Positions 1 to 6,667 of a stretch of DNA of 16,565 nucleotides are shown here, piece by piece (position 1 is the stretch's first letter; each line of letters opens with the position of its first letter). The stretch is from positions 1 through 16,565 of the forward strand of contig JBBDWN010000132.1 of the NCBI GenBank assembly GCA_040902855.1, given 5' to 3'. Below the pieces are notes generated by a model, which saw nothing but the letters and a program-made list of their open reading frames with translations, did not search any database and was not told where the DNA came from. This stretch comes from DATHWB01 sp040902855. Lineage in GTDB: Bacteria; Actinomycetota; Acidimicrobiia; Spongiisociales; ZC4RG35. Position numbers and translations under genes: made by a program.

Positions 1-51
1 CGCATCGCCCAGGCCACTCTCGGCCTGAAACGCGCCCTGACCCGCCTCTGA
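1..51 (+). CDS. C-terminal end of an unidentified protein (partial)
   Basis: The window opens in an open frame that reads RIAQATLGLKRALTRL and stops at TGA (49-51). The basic, helix-prone tail followed directly by a palindrome suits the end of a plus-strand gene that begins outside the window. Sixteen residues are too few to name a family, and the frame could be open by chance. Confidence 0.45.
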   Translation, partial: RIAQATLGLKRALTRL

Positions 52-56
52 TCCGC

Positions 57-104
57 TTTTACCCCTCTAAACGCTTCATTGGTGACGCGCCTGGAGGGGT
101 AAAA
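57..104. repeat. 11-bp palindrome with 26-nt loop
   Basis: TTTTACCCCTC (57-67) is the exact reverse complement of GAGGGGTAAAA (94-104), with 26 nt between. It lies 5 nt after the end of the partial upstream gene. The T-run comes before the stem and the A-run after it on both strands, so it lacks the U-tract of a normal intrinsic terminator. It may still stop or protect a transcript, or bind protein. The core ACCCCTC / GAGGGGT recurs in the hairpin at 5581-5628. Confidence 0.7.
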
Positions 105-161
105 ACGGGTCAGGCGGCCGAGCCACGCATGTTGCGAAGTTACCCGGTGCTCCGAGCCATC

Positions 162-167
162 TAGCCT
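162..167 (+). promoter_or_regulatory. possible -10 box of the threonine aldolase gene
   Basis: TAGCCT fits the actinobacterial TANNNT consensus and ends 9 nt before the ATG at 177. There is no purine-rich ribosome binding site between them, which suggests a leaderless or nearly leaderless transcript. No convincing -35 box is seen. Confidence 0.35.
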
Positions 168-176
168 CCGCTGCCT

Positions 177-1220
177 ATGGCATTCGCAGACGGCACGGCC
201 GACTTCCGATCCGACACTGTCACCCGTCCCACACCGGAGATGCGTCGGGCGATGGCCGACGCCGAAGTCGGTGACGACGTCTACGGCGACGATCCGACGG
301 TCAACCGTCTGCAGGAGGAGGCCGCTGCAGTCGTCGGCAAGGAAGCGGCCATCTTCGTTCCGACAGGAACGATGGGGAACCAGCTCAGCCTGATGGTCCA
401 GACCCGCCCAGGAGACGACGTCCTGTGCGACGAGGGCGCCCACGTTCGCAACATCGAGAAGGGCGCCGCGTCGGCGTTCTCCGGGGTGTCGTTCCGCCCG
501 GTCCACGCTCCGGAAGGGTGGATCCAGCCGAACCAGATCGACGCGGTGATGGCCACCGCCGGAGCCTTCTTTCCCCGCATCCGACTGATGGTGTGGGAGA
601 ACTCCCACAACCTGTCCGGCGGCAGGGTCACACCGGTCGAAGGGATGGCTGCCGGAAACGCCGCAGCTCGGAAACACGGCCTTTCGATCCACCTCGACGG
701 AGCCAGGATCTTCAACGGCGCCGCCGCCCTCGGAGTCGGCGCCGACGAACTCGCCGACGGGGTCGACACGGTGACGTTCTGCTTCTCCAAGGGTCTCGGA
801 GCCCCGGTTGGCTCGATCATCTGCGCTTGCCGCGAGCTGATCGACGAAATTCATTATCTCCGCAAGCGGATGGGCGGCGGCATGCGTCAGGTGGGGGTCC
901 TGGCAGCGCCGGCTCGCATCGCGCTGCGCGATCGAGATCGGGTGGCCGATGACAACGACCTCGCAAAGTATCTCGCCACCCAGATCGCTGATCACGCTCC
1001 AGACGCCCTCGACCCGCGATCGGTGGAGACCAACATCGTGAACGTGGCGGTCGATCGTCTTCCGGTGCCGATCGACGTGGCGATCGCATCCATCCGCTCC
1101 AACGGAATGTCGGTCAATCCGCCGCTCTTCGGCGGGGTGTGGCGGCTGGTCACCCATCGCGACGTCGACCGGGGCGATGTCGATCGGCTGGTGACAACGC
1201 TCTTCCATGCCGGCCAATAG
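177..1220 (+). CDS. ltaE: low-specificity L-threonine aldolase
   Basis: This is a PLP-dependent fold-type I aldolase, which in this family cleaves L-threonine or L-allo-threonine to glycine and acetaldehyde in the cytosol. The 347-residue length is normal. The N-terminus FRSDTVTRPTPEM (residues 10-22) is the family signature. PTGTMGNQ (62-69) forms the phosphate-binding turn, and His89 in DEGAHVRNIE is placed to stack on the cofactor. D174 in HLDGAR contacts the pyridine nitrogen, and K205 in FSKGLGAP is the Schiff-base lysine. The ATG at 177 gives a complete N-terminus, but no ribosome binding site precedes it. It lies 27 nt upstream of fabD on the same strand, so the two may share a transcript although the chemistry is unrelated. 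Substrate preference within the beta-eliminating lyase family cannot be read from the sequence. Confidence 0.93.
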   Translation: MAFADGTADFRSDTVTRPTPEMRRAMADAEVGDDVYGDDPTVNRLQEEAAAVVGKEAAIFVPTGTMGNQLSLMVQTRPGDDVLCDEGAHVRNIEKGAASAFSGVSFRPVHAPEGWIQPNQIDAVMATAGAFFPRIRLMVWENSHNLSGGRVTPVEGMAAGNAAARKHGLSIHLDGARIFNGAAALGVGADELADGVDTVTFCFSKGLGAPVGSIICACRELIDEIHYLRKRMGGGMRQVGVLAAPARIALRDRDRVADDNDLAKYLATQIADHAPDALDPRSVETNIVNVAVDRLPVPIDVAIASIRSNGMSVNPPLFGGVWRLVTHRDVDRGDVDRLVTTLFHAGQ

Positions 1221-1247
1221 GCTGGTCAGCCCGAAGAGAGAGTTTCG

Positions 1248-2198
1248 ATGACGTTTGCGGTGTTGTTTCCCGGCCAGGGAAGCCAGTTCGTGGGAATGGG
1301 AGCAGACCTCTTCGACGCCCGACCTGATCTTCTCGGCGACCGCACCGACGACATTCTCGGATGGTCGCTGCGCTCGATGTGCCTCGACGGTCCCGACGAC
1401 GAACTCACCAGGACCGAACACGCCCAGCCCGCCCTATTCGCCCTCTCCTATGCGCTGTGGGACGAGCTGTCGAATCGCCTGCCGTACCTTCCGGTGGCGG
1501 CCGCCGGCCATTCGCTCGGCGAATACACCGCCCTGGCCGCCGCAGGCGTCATCGATTACGACGACGCGCTCCGAGTGGTCGCCGAGCGGGGGCGGGCGAT
1601 GGCCGACGCCGCCGATCTCGAAGCATCGGGAATGGCCGCACTCCTCGGGGCAGATGTCGAATTGGCCGAAGCGGTCGAGGCGGCCAGCCGAGCTGCCGGT
1701 GGCCGTCTCACCGTGGCCAACGACAATGCACCCGGCCAGGTGGTCGTCGCCGGGGGGACCGCCGACCTCGACTGGCTCGACGCCAACGGTCGGGACCTCG
1801 GTGTGCGGCGCGCCGTACGTCTCAAGGTCGCCGGTGCGTTCCATTCGCCGTTCATGGCGCCGGCTGCCGAGCGTGTGGCGGCTGCGGTGGCCACGATCGA
1901 GCCGCGTGAGGGACGTTTCGCCGTCTACGCCAACGTCACGGCGACACCCGTCCACCCCGCCGAGGTCGCCCAGGCCCTCACCGATCAGGTGGTCGGGCGG
2001 GTTCGATTCGCCGACACGCTGCGCAACATCGCCAGCCACGGGATCGGCACTTTCGTCCATGTCGGTCCCGGTGAGGTTACGGCAGGCATGGCCAAGCGGA
2101 CCGTCGAAGGGGCAGAGGTGCTGACCGTATCGGATCTGGCGGGAATCGACTCCGCGGTGCAAGCGCTCTCTACCATCGACCGCCCTGGAGGTGCGTGA
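1248..2198 (+). CDS. fabD: malonyl-CoA:ACP transacylase
   Basis: FabD moves malonate from CoA to the phosphopantetheine arm of ACP, supplying the extender unit for type II fatty-acid synthesis. The 316-residue protein begins with FPGQGSQ (7-13), the oxyanion-loop signature. The nucleophile is S89 in GHSLGEYTA, the carboxylate-binding arginine is R114 in AERGRAM, and the catalytic histidine is H199 in GAFHSPFM. A purine-rich site (1234-1242) precedes the ATG at a workable distance. The stop TGA overlaps the fabH ATG by one base (TGATG), so translation is likely coupled. It is the first gene of the fabD-fabH-fabG-acpP-fabF operon. No plsX or rpmF lies upstream; the neighbour there is the threonine aldolase gene. 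Confidence 0.96.
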   Translation: MTFAVLFPGQGSQFVGMGADLFDARPDLLGDRTDDILGWSLRSMCLDGPDDELTRTEHAQPALFALSYALWDELSNRLPYLPVAAAGHSLGEYTALAAAGVIDYDDALRVVAERGRAMADAADLEASGMAALLGADVELAEAVEAASRAAGGRLTVANDNAPGQVVVAGGTADLDWLDANGRDLGVRRAVRLKVAGAFHSPFMAPAAERVAAAVATIEPREGRFAVYANVTATPVHPAEVAQALTDQVVGRVRFADTLRNIASHGIGTFVHVGPGEVTAGMAKRTVEGAEVLTVSDLAGIDSAVQALSTIDRPGGA

Positions 2199-3280
2199 TG
2201 CCGAATGCCGAGATCGTCGGATGGGGGAAGGCGATGCCCCCGACCGTGCTGACCAACGCCGACCTCGAGAAGATCGTGGACACGAACGACGAGTGGATCA
2301 CCTCGCGCACCGGCATGAAGGAGCGGCGAATCTCCCACGTCGAAGCGTCCGACCTGGCCGCAGTCGCATCGCTTCGCGCAATCGCCGCCGCCGGCATGGA
2401 ACCGGGCGAAATCGACTTCATGATCAACGCCACCTGTACTCCCGAGTCGATCATCCCCGCTTCGGTCGCCTACCTGCAGGCGAAGATCGGGGCAGAAGGC
2501 GCAGGTGCCATCGACGTGAACGCCAACTGTTCCGGCTTCATCTACGCGATGGTGATGGCGTCCTCGCTGATCCGGACGGGTGTGGCGCGCAACGTGCTGC
2601 TGACCGGTGTCGAGAAGATGCACTACGTGATGGACTATTCGGATCGCGCGACCTGCATCTTGTTCGGCGACGGCGCGGGGGCCGCGGTCATGCGCCCCAC
2701 CGACGAGCCGATCGGGCTCCTCAGCGGCACGATGGGCAACGACGGAAGGATTGCCGAGCACCTCATGGTGCCGAGCTTCGGCTCTTCCGGAACGAGGGCA
2801 CCTCGTGCCGCGTCCTCCTGTGGGGTCGTGATGAACGGTTCAGAAATCTTCCGCAATGCCGTGGTCCGAATGGGCGAGGCCGCCCGGCAGGTGGCCGATG
2901 AGGTCGGCTGGTCGCTGGCCGACATCGATCTGCTCATCCCGCACCAGGCGAACAAGCGCATCATCGACGCCACCGCCCGCCGCCTGGAGATCGACGAGGA
3001 CAAGGTCTTCATCAACGTTCAGAAGTACGGAAACACGAGTTCCGCCACGATTCCCGTCGCATTGACCGAAGCGCTGGAGGAAGGGCGGATACCGCCGAAC
3101 GGCAACGTCGTCTTCGCGGCATTCGGCGGCGGCCTGTCGTGGGCTGCGGCCGCGGTGAAGTGGGGCGAACGGGTCACGCCGATCGCCGAATCTGATGCCG
3201 AGATCCCGGATTTCGAAGGAACGGTGTTCGACCTCCTCCAGCCGAGTCTCGATTTCTTCGGGGTCGGTGTGAAGCAATGA
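2198..3280 (+). CDS. fabH: beta-ketoacyl-ACP synthase III
   Basis: FabH starts fatty-acid chains by condensing an acyl-CoA primer with malonyl-ACP. The Cys-His-Asn triad is intact: C111 in NANCSGF, H249 in PHQANKRI and N279 in YGNTSSATIP. GGAGGT (2187-2192) sits 5 nt before the ATG at 2198, which is better spaced than the in-frame GTG at 2195. At 360 residues it is longer than the usual 315-335. The normal end (FGGGLSWAAAAVKW, to about 322) is followed by an acidic and hydrophobic tail of about 38 residues that includes FDLLQPSLDFFGV. The gene overlaps fabD by one base and fabG by four (ATGA). Primer choice, straight or branched acyl-CoA, cannot be told from the motifs. Confidence 0.95.
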   Translation: MPNAEIVGWGKAMPPTVLTNADLEKIVDTNDEWITSRTGMKERRISHVEASDLAAVASLRAIAAAGMEPGEIDFMINATCTPESIIPASVAYLQAKIGAEGAGAIDVNANCSGFIYAMVMASSLIRTGVARNVLLTGVEKMHYVMDYSDRATCILFGDGAGAAVMRPTDEPIGLLSGTMGNDGRIAEHLMVPSFGSSGTRAPRAASSCGVVMNGSEIFRNAVVRMGEAARQVADEVGWSLADIDLLIPHQANKRIIDATARRLEIDEDKVFINVQKYGNTSSATIPVALTEALEEGRIPPNGNVVFAAFGGGLSWAAAAVKWGERVTPIAESDAEIPDFEGTVFDLLQPSLDFFGVGVKQ

Positions 3281-4011
3281 GTCGGGTGGCACTGGTCACC
3301 GGCGGATCCCGCGGCATCGGGCGTTCGATCGCCCTCGCCCTCGCCGCGTCCGGCCATCGGGTGGCGGTCAACTACGCCTCGAGGGCGGACGCGGCGAACG
3401 AGGTCGTCTCTGCCATCGAAGCGGACGGTGGAGAGGCGATAGCGGTCCGTGCCGACGTCGCAGACCCTGAGGCGGTTTCGGCCATGTTCGAGAGGGTGCA
3501 GCAGGGACTGGGTCCGGTCGAGATCCTCGTCAACAATGCAGGTATCACTCGCGATGATCTCCTACTCCGCATGAGCGTCGAAGCCTTCGACGCCGTCATC
3601 GCCACCAACCTTCGTTCGGCCTTCCTCTGTTCCAAGGCCGCCATGCGCGGGATGTTGAAGGCCCGATGGGGGAGGATCGTCTCGATCGGTTCGGTTGCAG
3701 GGATCGCCGGAAATCCGGGCCAGGCGAATTATGCCGCGTCGAAGGCGGGCCTGATCGGGATGTCGAAGTCGATCGCCAAGGAGGTCGGCTCGCGGGGGAT
3801 CACCGTCAACGTGGTCGCCCCTGGCTTCATCGCCACGGAGATGACGGATGCGCTGGGTGACGAAGCCAAGAAGGCATCGCTCGGTGCCATCACATTGGGC
3901 CGCTTCGGCGACCCTGGGGAGGTGGCGGCCGCCGTCGCCTTTCTCGCATCGGAAGGGGCTGGATACATCACCGGCCAGGTTCTGTCGGTCGACGGGGGCA
4001 TCGCCCTCTAG
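3277..4011 (+). CDS. fabG: 3-oxoacyl-ACP reductase
   Basis: FabG is the NADPH-dependent short-chain dehydrogenase that reduces 3-oxoacyl-ACP to 3-hydroxyacyl-ACP in each elongation round. The 244-residue length is typical. TGGSRGIG (8-15) is the nucleotide-binding glycine motif, NNAG is at 86-89, and the catalytic S139, Y152 and K156 lie in IGSVAG and NYAASKAG. The C-terminus GYITGQVLSVDGGIAL is the standard FabG ending. The ATG overlaps the fabH stop as ATGA, indicating translational coupling. Its place between fabH and acpP makes fatty-acid synthesis the likely role rather than another SDR activity. Confidence 0.96.
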   Translation: MSRVALVTGGSRGIGRSIALALAASGHRVAVNYASRADAANEVVSAIEADGGEAIAVRADVADPEAVSAMFERVQQGLGPVEILVNNAGITRDDLLLRMSVEAFDAVIATNLRSAFLCSKAAMRGMLKARWGRIVSIGSVAGIAGNPGQANYAASKAGLIGMSKSIAKEVGSRGITVNVVAPGFIATEMTDALGDEAKKASLGAITLGRFGDPGEVAAAVAFLASEGAGYITGQVLSVDGGIAL

Positions 4012-4027
4012 GCTGCCGTTCAACGCG

Positions 4028-4033
4028 AAGGAG
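4028..4033 (+). promoter_or_regulatory. strong ribosome binding site of acpP
   Basis: AAGGAG lies 8 nt before the acpP ATG. It is the strongest Shine-Dalgarno sequence in the fab operon. This fits the need to make acyl carrier protein in excess over the enzymes, and it fixes the start codon. Confidence 0.7.
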
Positions 4034-4041
4034 AGTGACGT

Positions 4042-4287
4042 ATGGATCGTGGTGAGATTTCGACGAGGTTGCACAAGCTCCTCGTCTCCGAGCTGGGGCT
4101 CGACGAGGCGAAGATCAACGACGACGCCAATTTCGAGGAGGACCTGGAGGTCGATTCGCTTGGCGTCGTGGAATTGCTCATGGCGCTCGAAGACGAGTTC
4201 GGCGTGAAGATCCCCGACGAGGACGCCGAGAGCATCCACACCGTCGGCCAGGCCGTCGATCTCGTAGCTGCCAAGCTCTCCGGCTGA
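4042..4287 (+). CDS. acpP: acyl carrier protein
   Basis: This small acidic protein of 81 residues carries growing acyl chains on a phosphopantetheine arm. The attachment serine is S39 in EVDSLGVVELLMALEDEF, matching the conserved DSL motif at the start of helix II. Length and acidity are normal for bacterial ACP. It is preceded by a strong ribosome binding site and by 30 nt of spacer after fabG. It ends one base before the GTG of fabF. Its place inside the fabD-H-G-F cluster supports a role as the primary fatty-acid ACP rather than a polyketide carrier. Confidence 0.96.
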   Translation: MDRGEISTRLHKLLVSELGLDEAKINDDANFEEDLEVDSLGVVELLMALEDEFGVKIPDEDAESIHTVGQAVDLVAAKLSG

Positions 4288-4288
4288 G

Positions 4289-5545
4289 GTGAACTCCCAG
4301 CGCCGCCGGGTCGTCGTGACCGGGCTGGGGGCGATCACGCCCCTCGGTCACACCATGGCCGACACCTGGGACGCGGTGGTGGCGGGACGTTCCGGCGCCG
4401 GCCCTATCACCCTGTTCGACACTTCGGACCAAAAGGTCTCGATCGCTGCCGAGGTGTCGGACTTCGAGCCGACCGACCACTTCGAGGCGAAAGAGGCGCG
4501 GCGGCTGGATCGTTGCAGCCAGTTTGCACTCGTCGCCGCCCGTGAGGCGATGCTCCATGCAGGCCTGGAACTCGACCCAGACTCCGAAGATGCAGAGCGC
4601 GCCGGCGCGCTGATCGGTGTCGGCTTCGGCGGCATGCAGACCTTCATTGAAGAAGTCGGTGTTCTTCACGAGCGGGGGCCCGGTCGGGTCAGTCCGCTCG
4701 GGATCCCCAAGATCATCGCCAACATGCCCGCAGGATTGGTCTCGATCGAACATCACCTGCTCGGTCCGGTGTCATGCACTGTGACGGCATGTTCCGCCTC
4801 CGCCAATGCCATCGGCGATGCGGCCGAGATCATTCGACGGGGTGCGGCCGACGTGATGGTGGCGGGTGGGTCGGAAGCGGCGATCACCACTTATGCGGTC
4901 GCCGCTTTCGCACAGGCGCGCGCCCTCAGCACCCGGAACGACGATCCGACTGCCGCCTCGCGTCCGTTCGATGCTGGCCGGGACGGATTCGTGATGGGGG
5001 AGGGAGCGGCGGTGCTGGTGCTCGAAGAGCGGGAACGGGCATTGGCGCGTGGCGCCACCATCCACGCCGAGGTCACCGGATACGGGATGTCGGCCGATTC
5101 GTATCACATCACCCTCCCCAAGCCGGGGGGCACGGGGGCGGCGCGGGCGGTCAAGGCGGCACTCGCTGATGCCGGTCTCGACGCATCGGACCTCGACTAC
5201 GTCAACGCCCACGGCACCTCCACTGAAGCCAACGACTCGACGGAGACGCTCGCATTGAAGGTCGCGCTGGGCGAGGACGTCGCCAGGGTTGTTCCGGTCT
5301 CTTCGACCAAGTCGATGACGGGCCATCTGCTCGGAGGCGCAGGCGCCCTGGAGGCGGCGATCTCCATCCGCGCCATCCAGACCGGAATCCTTCCCCCCAC
5401 CATCAACTACGACGAACCCGACCCCTCCTGCGACCTCGACTACGTCCCCAACGAGGCGCGTGAGGTGGGCGGAATCGAGCATGTGGCGTCGAACAGTTTC
5501 GGGTTCGGCGGCCACAACGTGACGTTGATCCTCAGCCGAGCCTGA
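4289..5545 (+). CDS. fabF: beta-ketoacyl-ACP synthase II
   Basis: FabF condenses acyl-ACP with malonyl-ACP to lengthen the chain. The 418-residue protein has the complete KAS II set: C168 in VTACSASANAI, H308 in NAHGTSTEAND, K341 in SSTKSMTG and H346 in GHLLGGAG. The late signature NSFGFGGHN (402-410) is present. The start is GTG at 4289, one base after the acpP stop and without a good ribosome binding site of its own, so translation probably depends on ribosomes leaving acpP. It is the last gene of the operon. Its final codons and stop lie inside the left inverted repeat that begins at 5531, so repeat and coding sequence overlap by 15 bases. Confidence 0.96.
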   Translation: MNSQRRRVVVTGLGAITPLGHTMADTWDAVVAGRSGAGPITLFDTSDQKVSIAAEVSDFEPTDHFEAKEARRLDRCSQFALVAAREAMLHAGLELDPDSEDAERAGALIGVGFGGMQTFIEEVGVLHERGPGRVSPLGIPKIIANMPAGLVSIEHHLLGPVSCTVTACSASANAIGDAAEIIRRGAADVMVAGGSEAAITTYAVAAFAQARALSTRNDDPTAASRPFDAGRDGFVMGEGAAVLVLEERERALARGATIHAEVTGYGMSADSYHITLPKPGGTGAARAVKAALADAGLDASDLDYVNAHGTSTEANDSTETLALKVALGEDVARVVPVSSTKSMTGHLLGGAGALEAAISIRAIQTGILPPTINYDEPDPSCDLDYVPNEAREVGGIEHVASNSFGFGGHNVTLILSRA

Positions 5546-5668
5546 GTTCGGCAGCAGAGGGGGTTTCGTGTGCGTAAATCGACCCCTCAACTTTGGTGTC
5601 CAGTGGCCCTTGGGGGTGTTGAGGGGTCTGGATGCCTGGGGTATTTGTGTTGATAATCCCCGAGGCCC
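5531..5668 (+). repeat. left inverted repeat of the 5531-6373 module
   Basis: Bases 5542-5580 match the reverse complement of 6324-6362 at 37 of 39 positions, with a 16-bp exact core TTCGTGTGCGTAAATC (5565-5580). The outer 11 bases (5531-5541) match less well. After a 46-bp hairpin (5581-5626) the match resumes at TCTGGATG (5627) and continues, diverged, through GTGTTGA (about 21 of 27) to CGAGGCCC (5661-5668). The repeat covers the fabF stop codon and most of the fabF downstream region. Bases 5669-5728 hold nothing else that I recognise. Confidence 0.75.
5581..5628. repeat. 11-bp hairpin inserted in the left inverted repeat
   Basis: GACCCCTCAAC (5581-5591) pairs exactly with GTTGAGGGGTC (5618-5628) across a 26-nt loop. 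The right inverted repeat has only two bases (TG) where this hairpin stands. It lies 35 nt after the fabF stop and could act as a 3' end structure, but no U-tract follows it. Confidence 0.7.
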
Positions 5669-5728
5669 AAGCAATGAAGAAGTGTGTTGGTCGTGACCTA
5701 CCGAAAAACCAGAAATCTCGAAAGCGTG

Positions 5729-6217
5729 TCACTGCTCAGCGACTGGCCCACTGAACTCCCCAACCTCCTCACCATTGACCAGAACGGTGGCGGTGATGAA
5801 CCCACTCGCACCTTCCACGCCGAAGATCGAGTCTCTACCGGCAGGGACGGAGACGAACCTTTCTGGGACTCCACTTCCTTCGAGGATCACGGACATGGCA
5901 TCAGAGTTGCCGAAGGCGACAACAGCGAGAATGCCGTCGTCCGGGACGAGACAGACTTGCCATCCGCCCCCACCCCCCGCACAGAAGGCGCCGGGTGAGG
6001 CTTCGGGTGGACCGTCGATAGGGAACCCAGCGTTCAGCACTGTGAAGGCTGCGTGTGAGTCTGGAACTTGCACGAGTGGCGGCTCTGGCAGATCGCCTCG
6101 GCCAGCCAGCAGAAGGTACGCCCCGAGAACCACGATGGTGGCGGCGGCGATCCCGACGGCTACCGAGGTCCGTTTGTGGGCGGTTCTCTCGGATGATGTC
6201 GGTGTCATGTTGGTCAT
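5729..6217 (-). CDS. membrane-anchored protein of unknown function
   Basis: I do not recognise this 162-residue protein. The start at 6217 (MTNMTPTSS) is chosen because GAAAGG lies 11 nt upstream; a second ATG at 6208 is possible. A short basic N-terminus is followed by one hydrophobic segment (about 18-38, AVGIAAATIVVLGAYLLL). The rest is a probably external, mildly acidic domain rich in Gly, Val and Pro. C79 and C89 lie either side of a glycine run (CAGGGGGWQVC) and could form a disulfide. No lipobox is seen, since the cysteines are far from the membrane segment. The gene stands alone, opposite in strand to fabF, and is enclosed by the inverted repeats at 5531-5668 and 6282-6373. The long plus-strand frames across it have no gene-like composition. 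Confidence 0.7.
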   Translation of the reverse strand: MTNMTPTSSERTAHKRTSVAVGIAAATIVVLGAYLLLAGRGDLPEPPLVQVPDSHAAFTVLNAGFPIDGPPEASPGAFCAGGGGGWQVCLVPDDGILAVVAFGNSDAMSVILEGSGVPERFVSVPAGRDSIFGVEGASGFITATVLVNGEEVGEFSGPVAEQ

Positions 6218-6268
6218 TGTCCGTAGAACCTTTCGTTCCGGCAGCCAGGGTAAGCAACTTTGTCTTCT

Positions 6269-6298
6269 GCTATCGGCAGCGGGGCCTCGTTCCGTCAA
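6269..6298 (-). promoter_or_regulatory. possible promoter of the membrane-anchored protein gene
   Basis: On the minus strand TTGACG (6298-6293) is followed after 18 nt by GATAGC (6274-6269). This would start a transcript near 6262, about 45 nt before the gene. The -35-like box lies within the right inverted repeat. The -10 match is only partial. Confidence 0.3.
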
Positions 6299-6373
6299 CA
6301 CGAAACACTCAGCCATCCAGACAGATTTACGCACACGAATCCCCCTTTGCTGCCGAACTCAGCCGAGCCTGAG
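6282..6373 (-). repeat. right inverted repeat of the 5531-6373 module
   Basis: This is the inverted partner of 5531-5668. Its best part (6324-6362) differs from the left copy at two positions. It ends four bases short of the stop codon of the gene at 6377-6667, so its outer end is tight against a coding region, as on the left side. It lacks the 46-bp hairpin of the left copy. Confidence 0.75.
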
Positions 6374-6376
6374 GGG

Positions 6377-6667
6377 TCAGCTCGTTTCGCACCCCGGACC
6401 CGGGGGTTCTTCACCCTTTGCCTGCGCGTCTCGGTACTCGGCGATCGACCGGTACACGAGCACGAGGACGACCGCCATCCCGATCGTGGCCAACACGAAG
6501 ACGACGGTTGCCAGCGACAACGCCAGCCCGGTGCACGTCTCGACCACTCCGTCGGATTCGACCCGGCACGACAACTCCATCACGAGGTAGGTGACCCAGC
6601 CGCCCAGCAGGCCGAGTACCACCGACGGGATCGCGATCCACGGGTTCGGGAGACGGATGTCGGTCAT
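6377..6667 (-). CDS. small two-helix membrane protein of unknown function
   Basis: This 96-residue protein has two hydrophobic segments, about 10-30 and 47-72. The loop between them holds C34 and C45 (SCRVESDGVVETC), which could form a disulfide if the loop is outside the cell. The tail is short and charged (YRSIAEYRDAQAKGEEPPG). The start is firmly set by AAAGGAGG ending 4 nt before the ATG, and the ATG overlaps the stop of the preceding membrane-protein gene as ATGA. The two are therefore coupled and may form a complex. A longer minus-strand frame in the same phase, reaching to about 7336, is only an overlap with the upstream gene. I cannot assign a family. Confidence 0.72.
   Translation of the reverse strand: MTDIRLPNPWIAIPSVVLGLLGGWVTYLVMELSCRVESDGVVETCTGLALSLATVVFVLATIGMAVVLVLVYRSIAEYRDAQAKGEEPPGPGCETS

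Noticed and set aside
57..104. Rho-independent terminator
   Set aside because: The T-run precedes and the A-run follows the stem on both strands, the reverse of an intrinsic terminator, so I list it as a palindrome only.
1434..2162. A 242-codon minus-strand frame within fabD
   Set aside because: It is a shadow of the fully conserved fabD gene, with Gly/Arg/His-rich composition.
5684..6590. Plus-strand open frames over the membrane-anchored protein gene
   Set aside because: They have no ribosome binding site or gene-like composition. The minus-strand frame has an anchor helix, a hydrophobic core pattern and a ribosome binding site.
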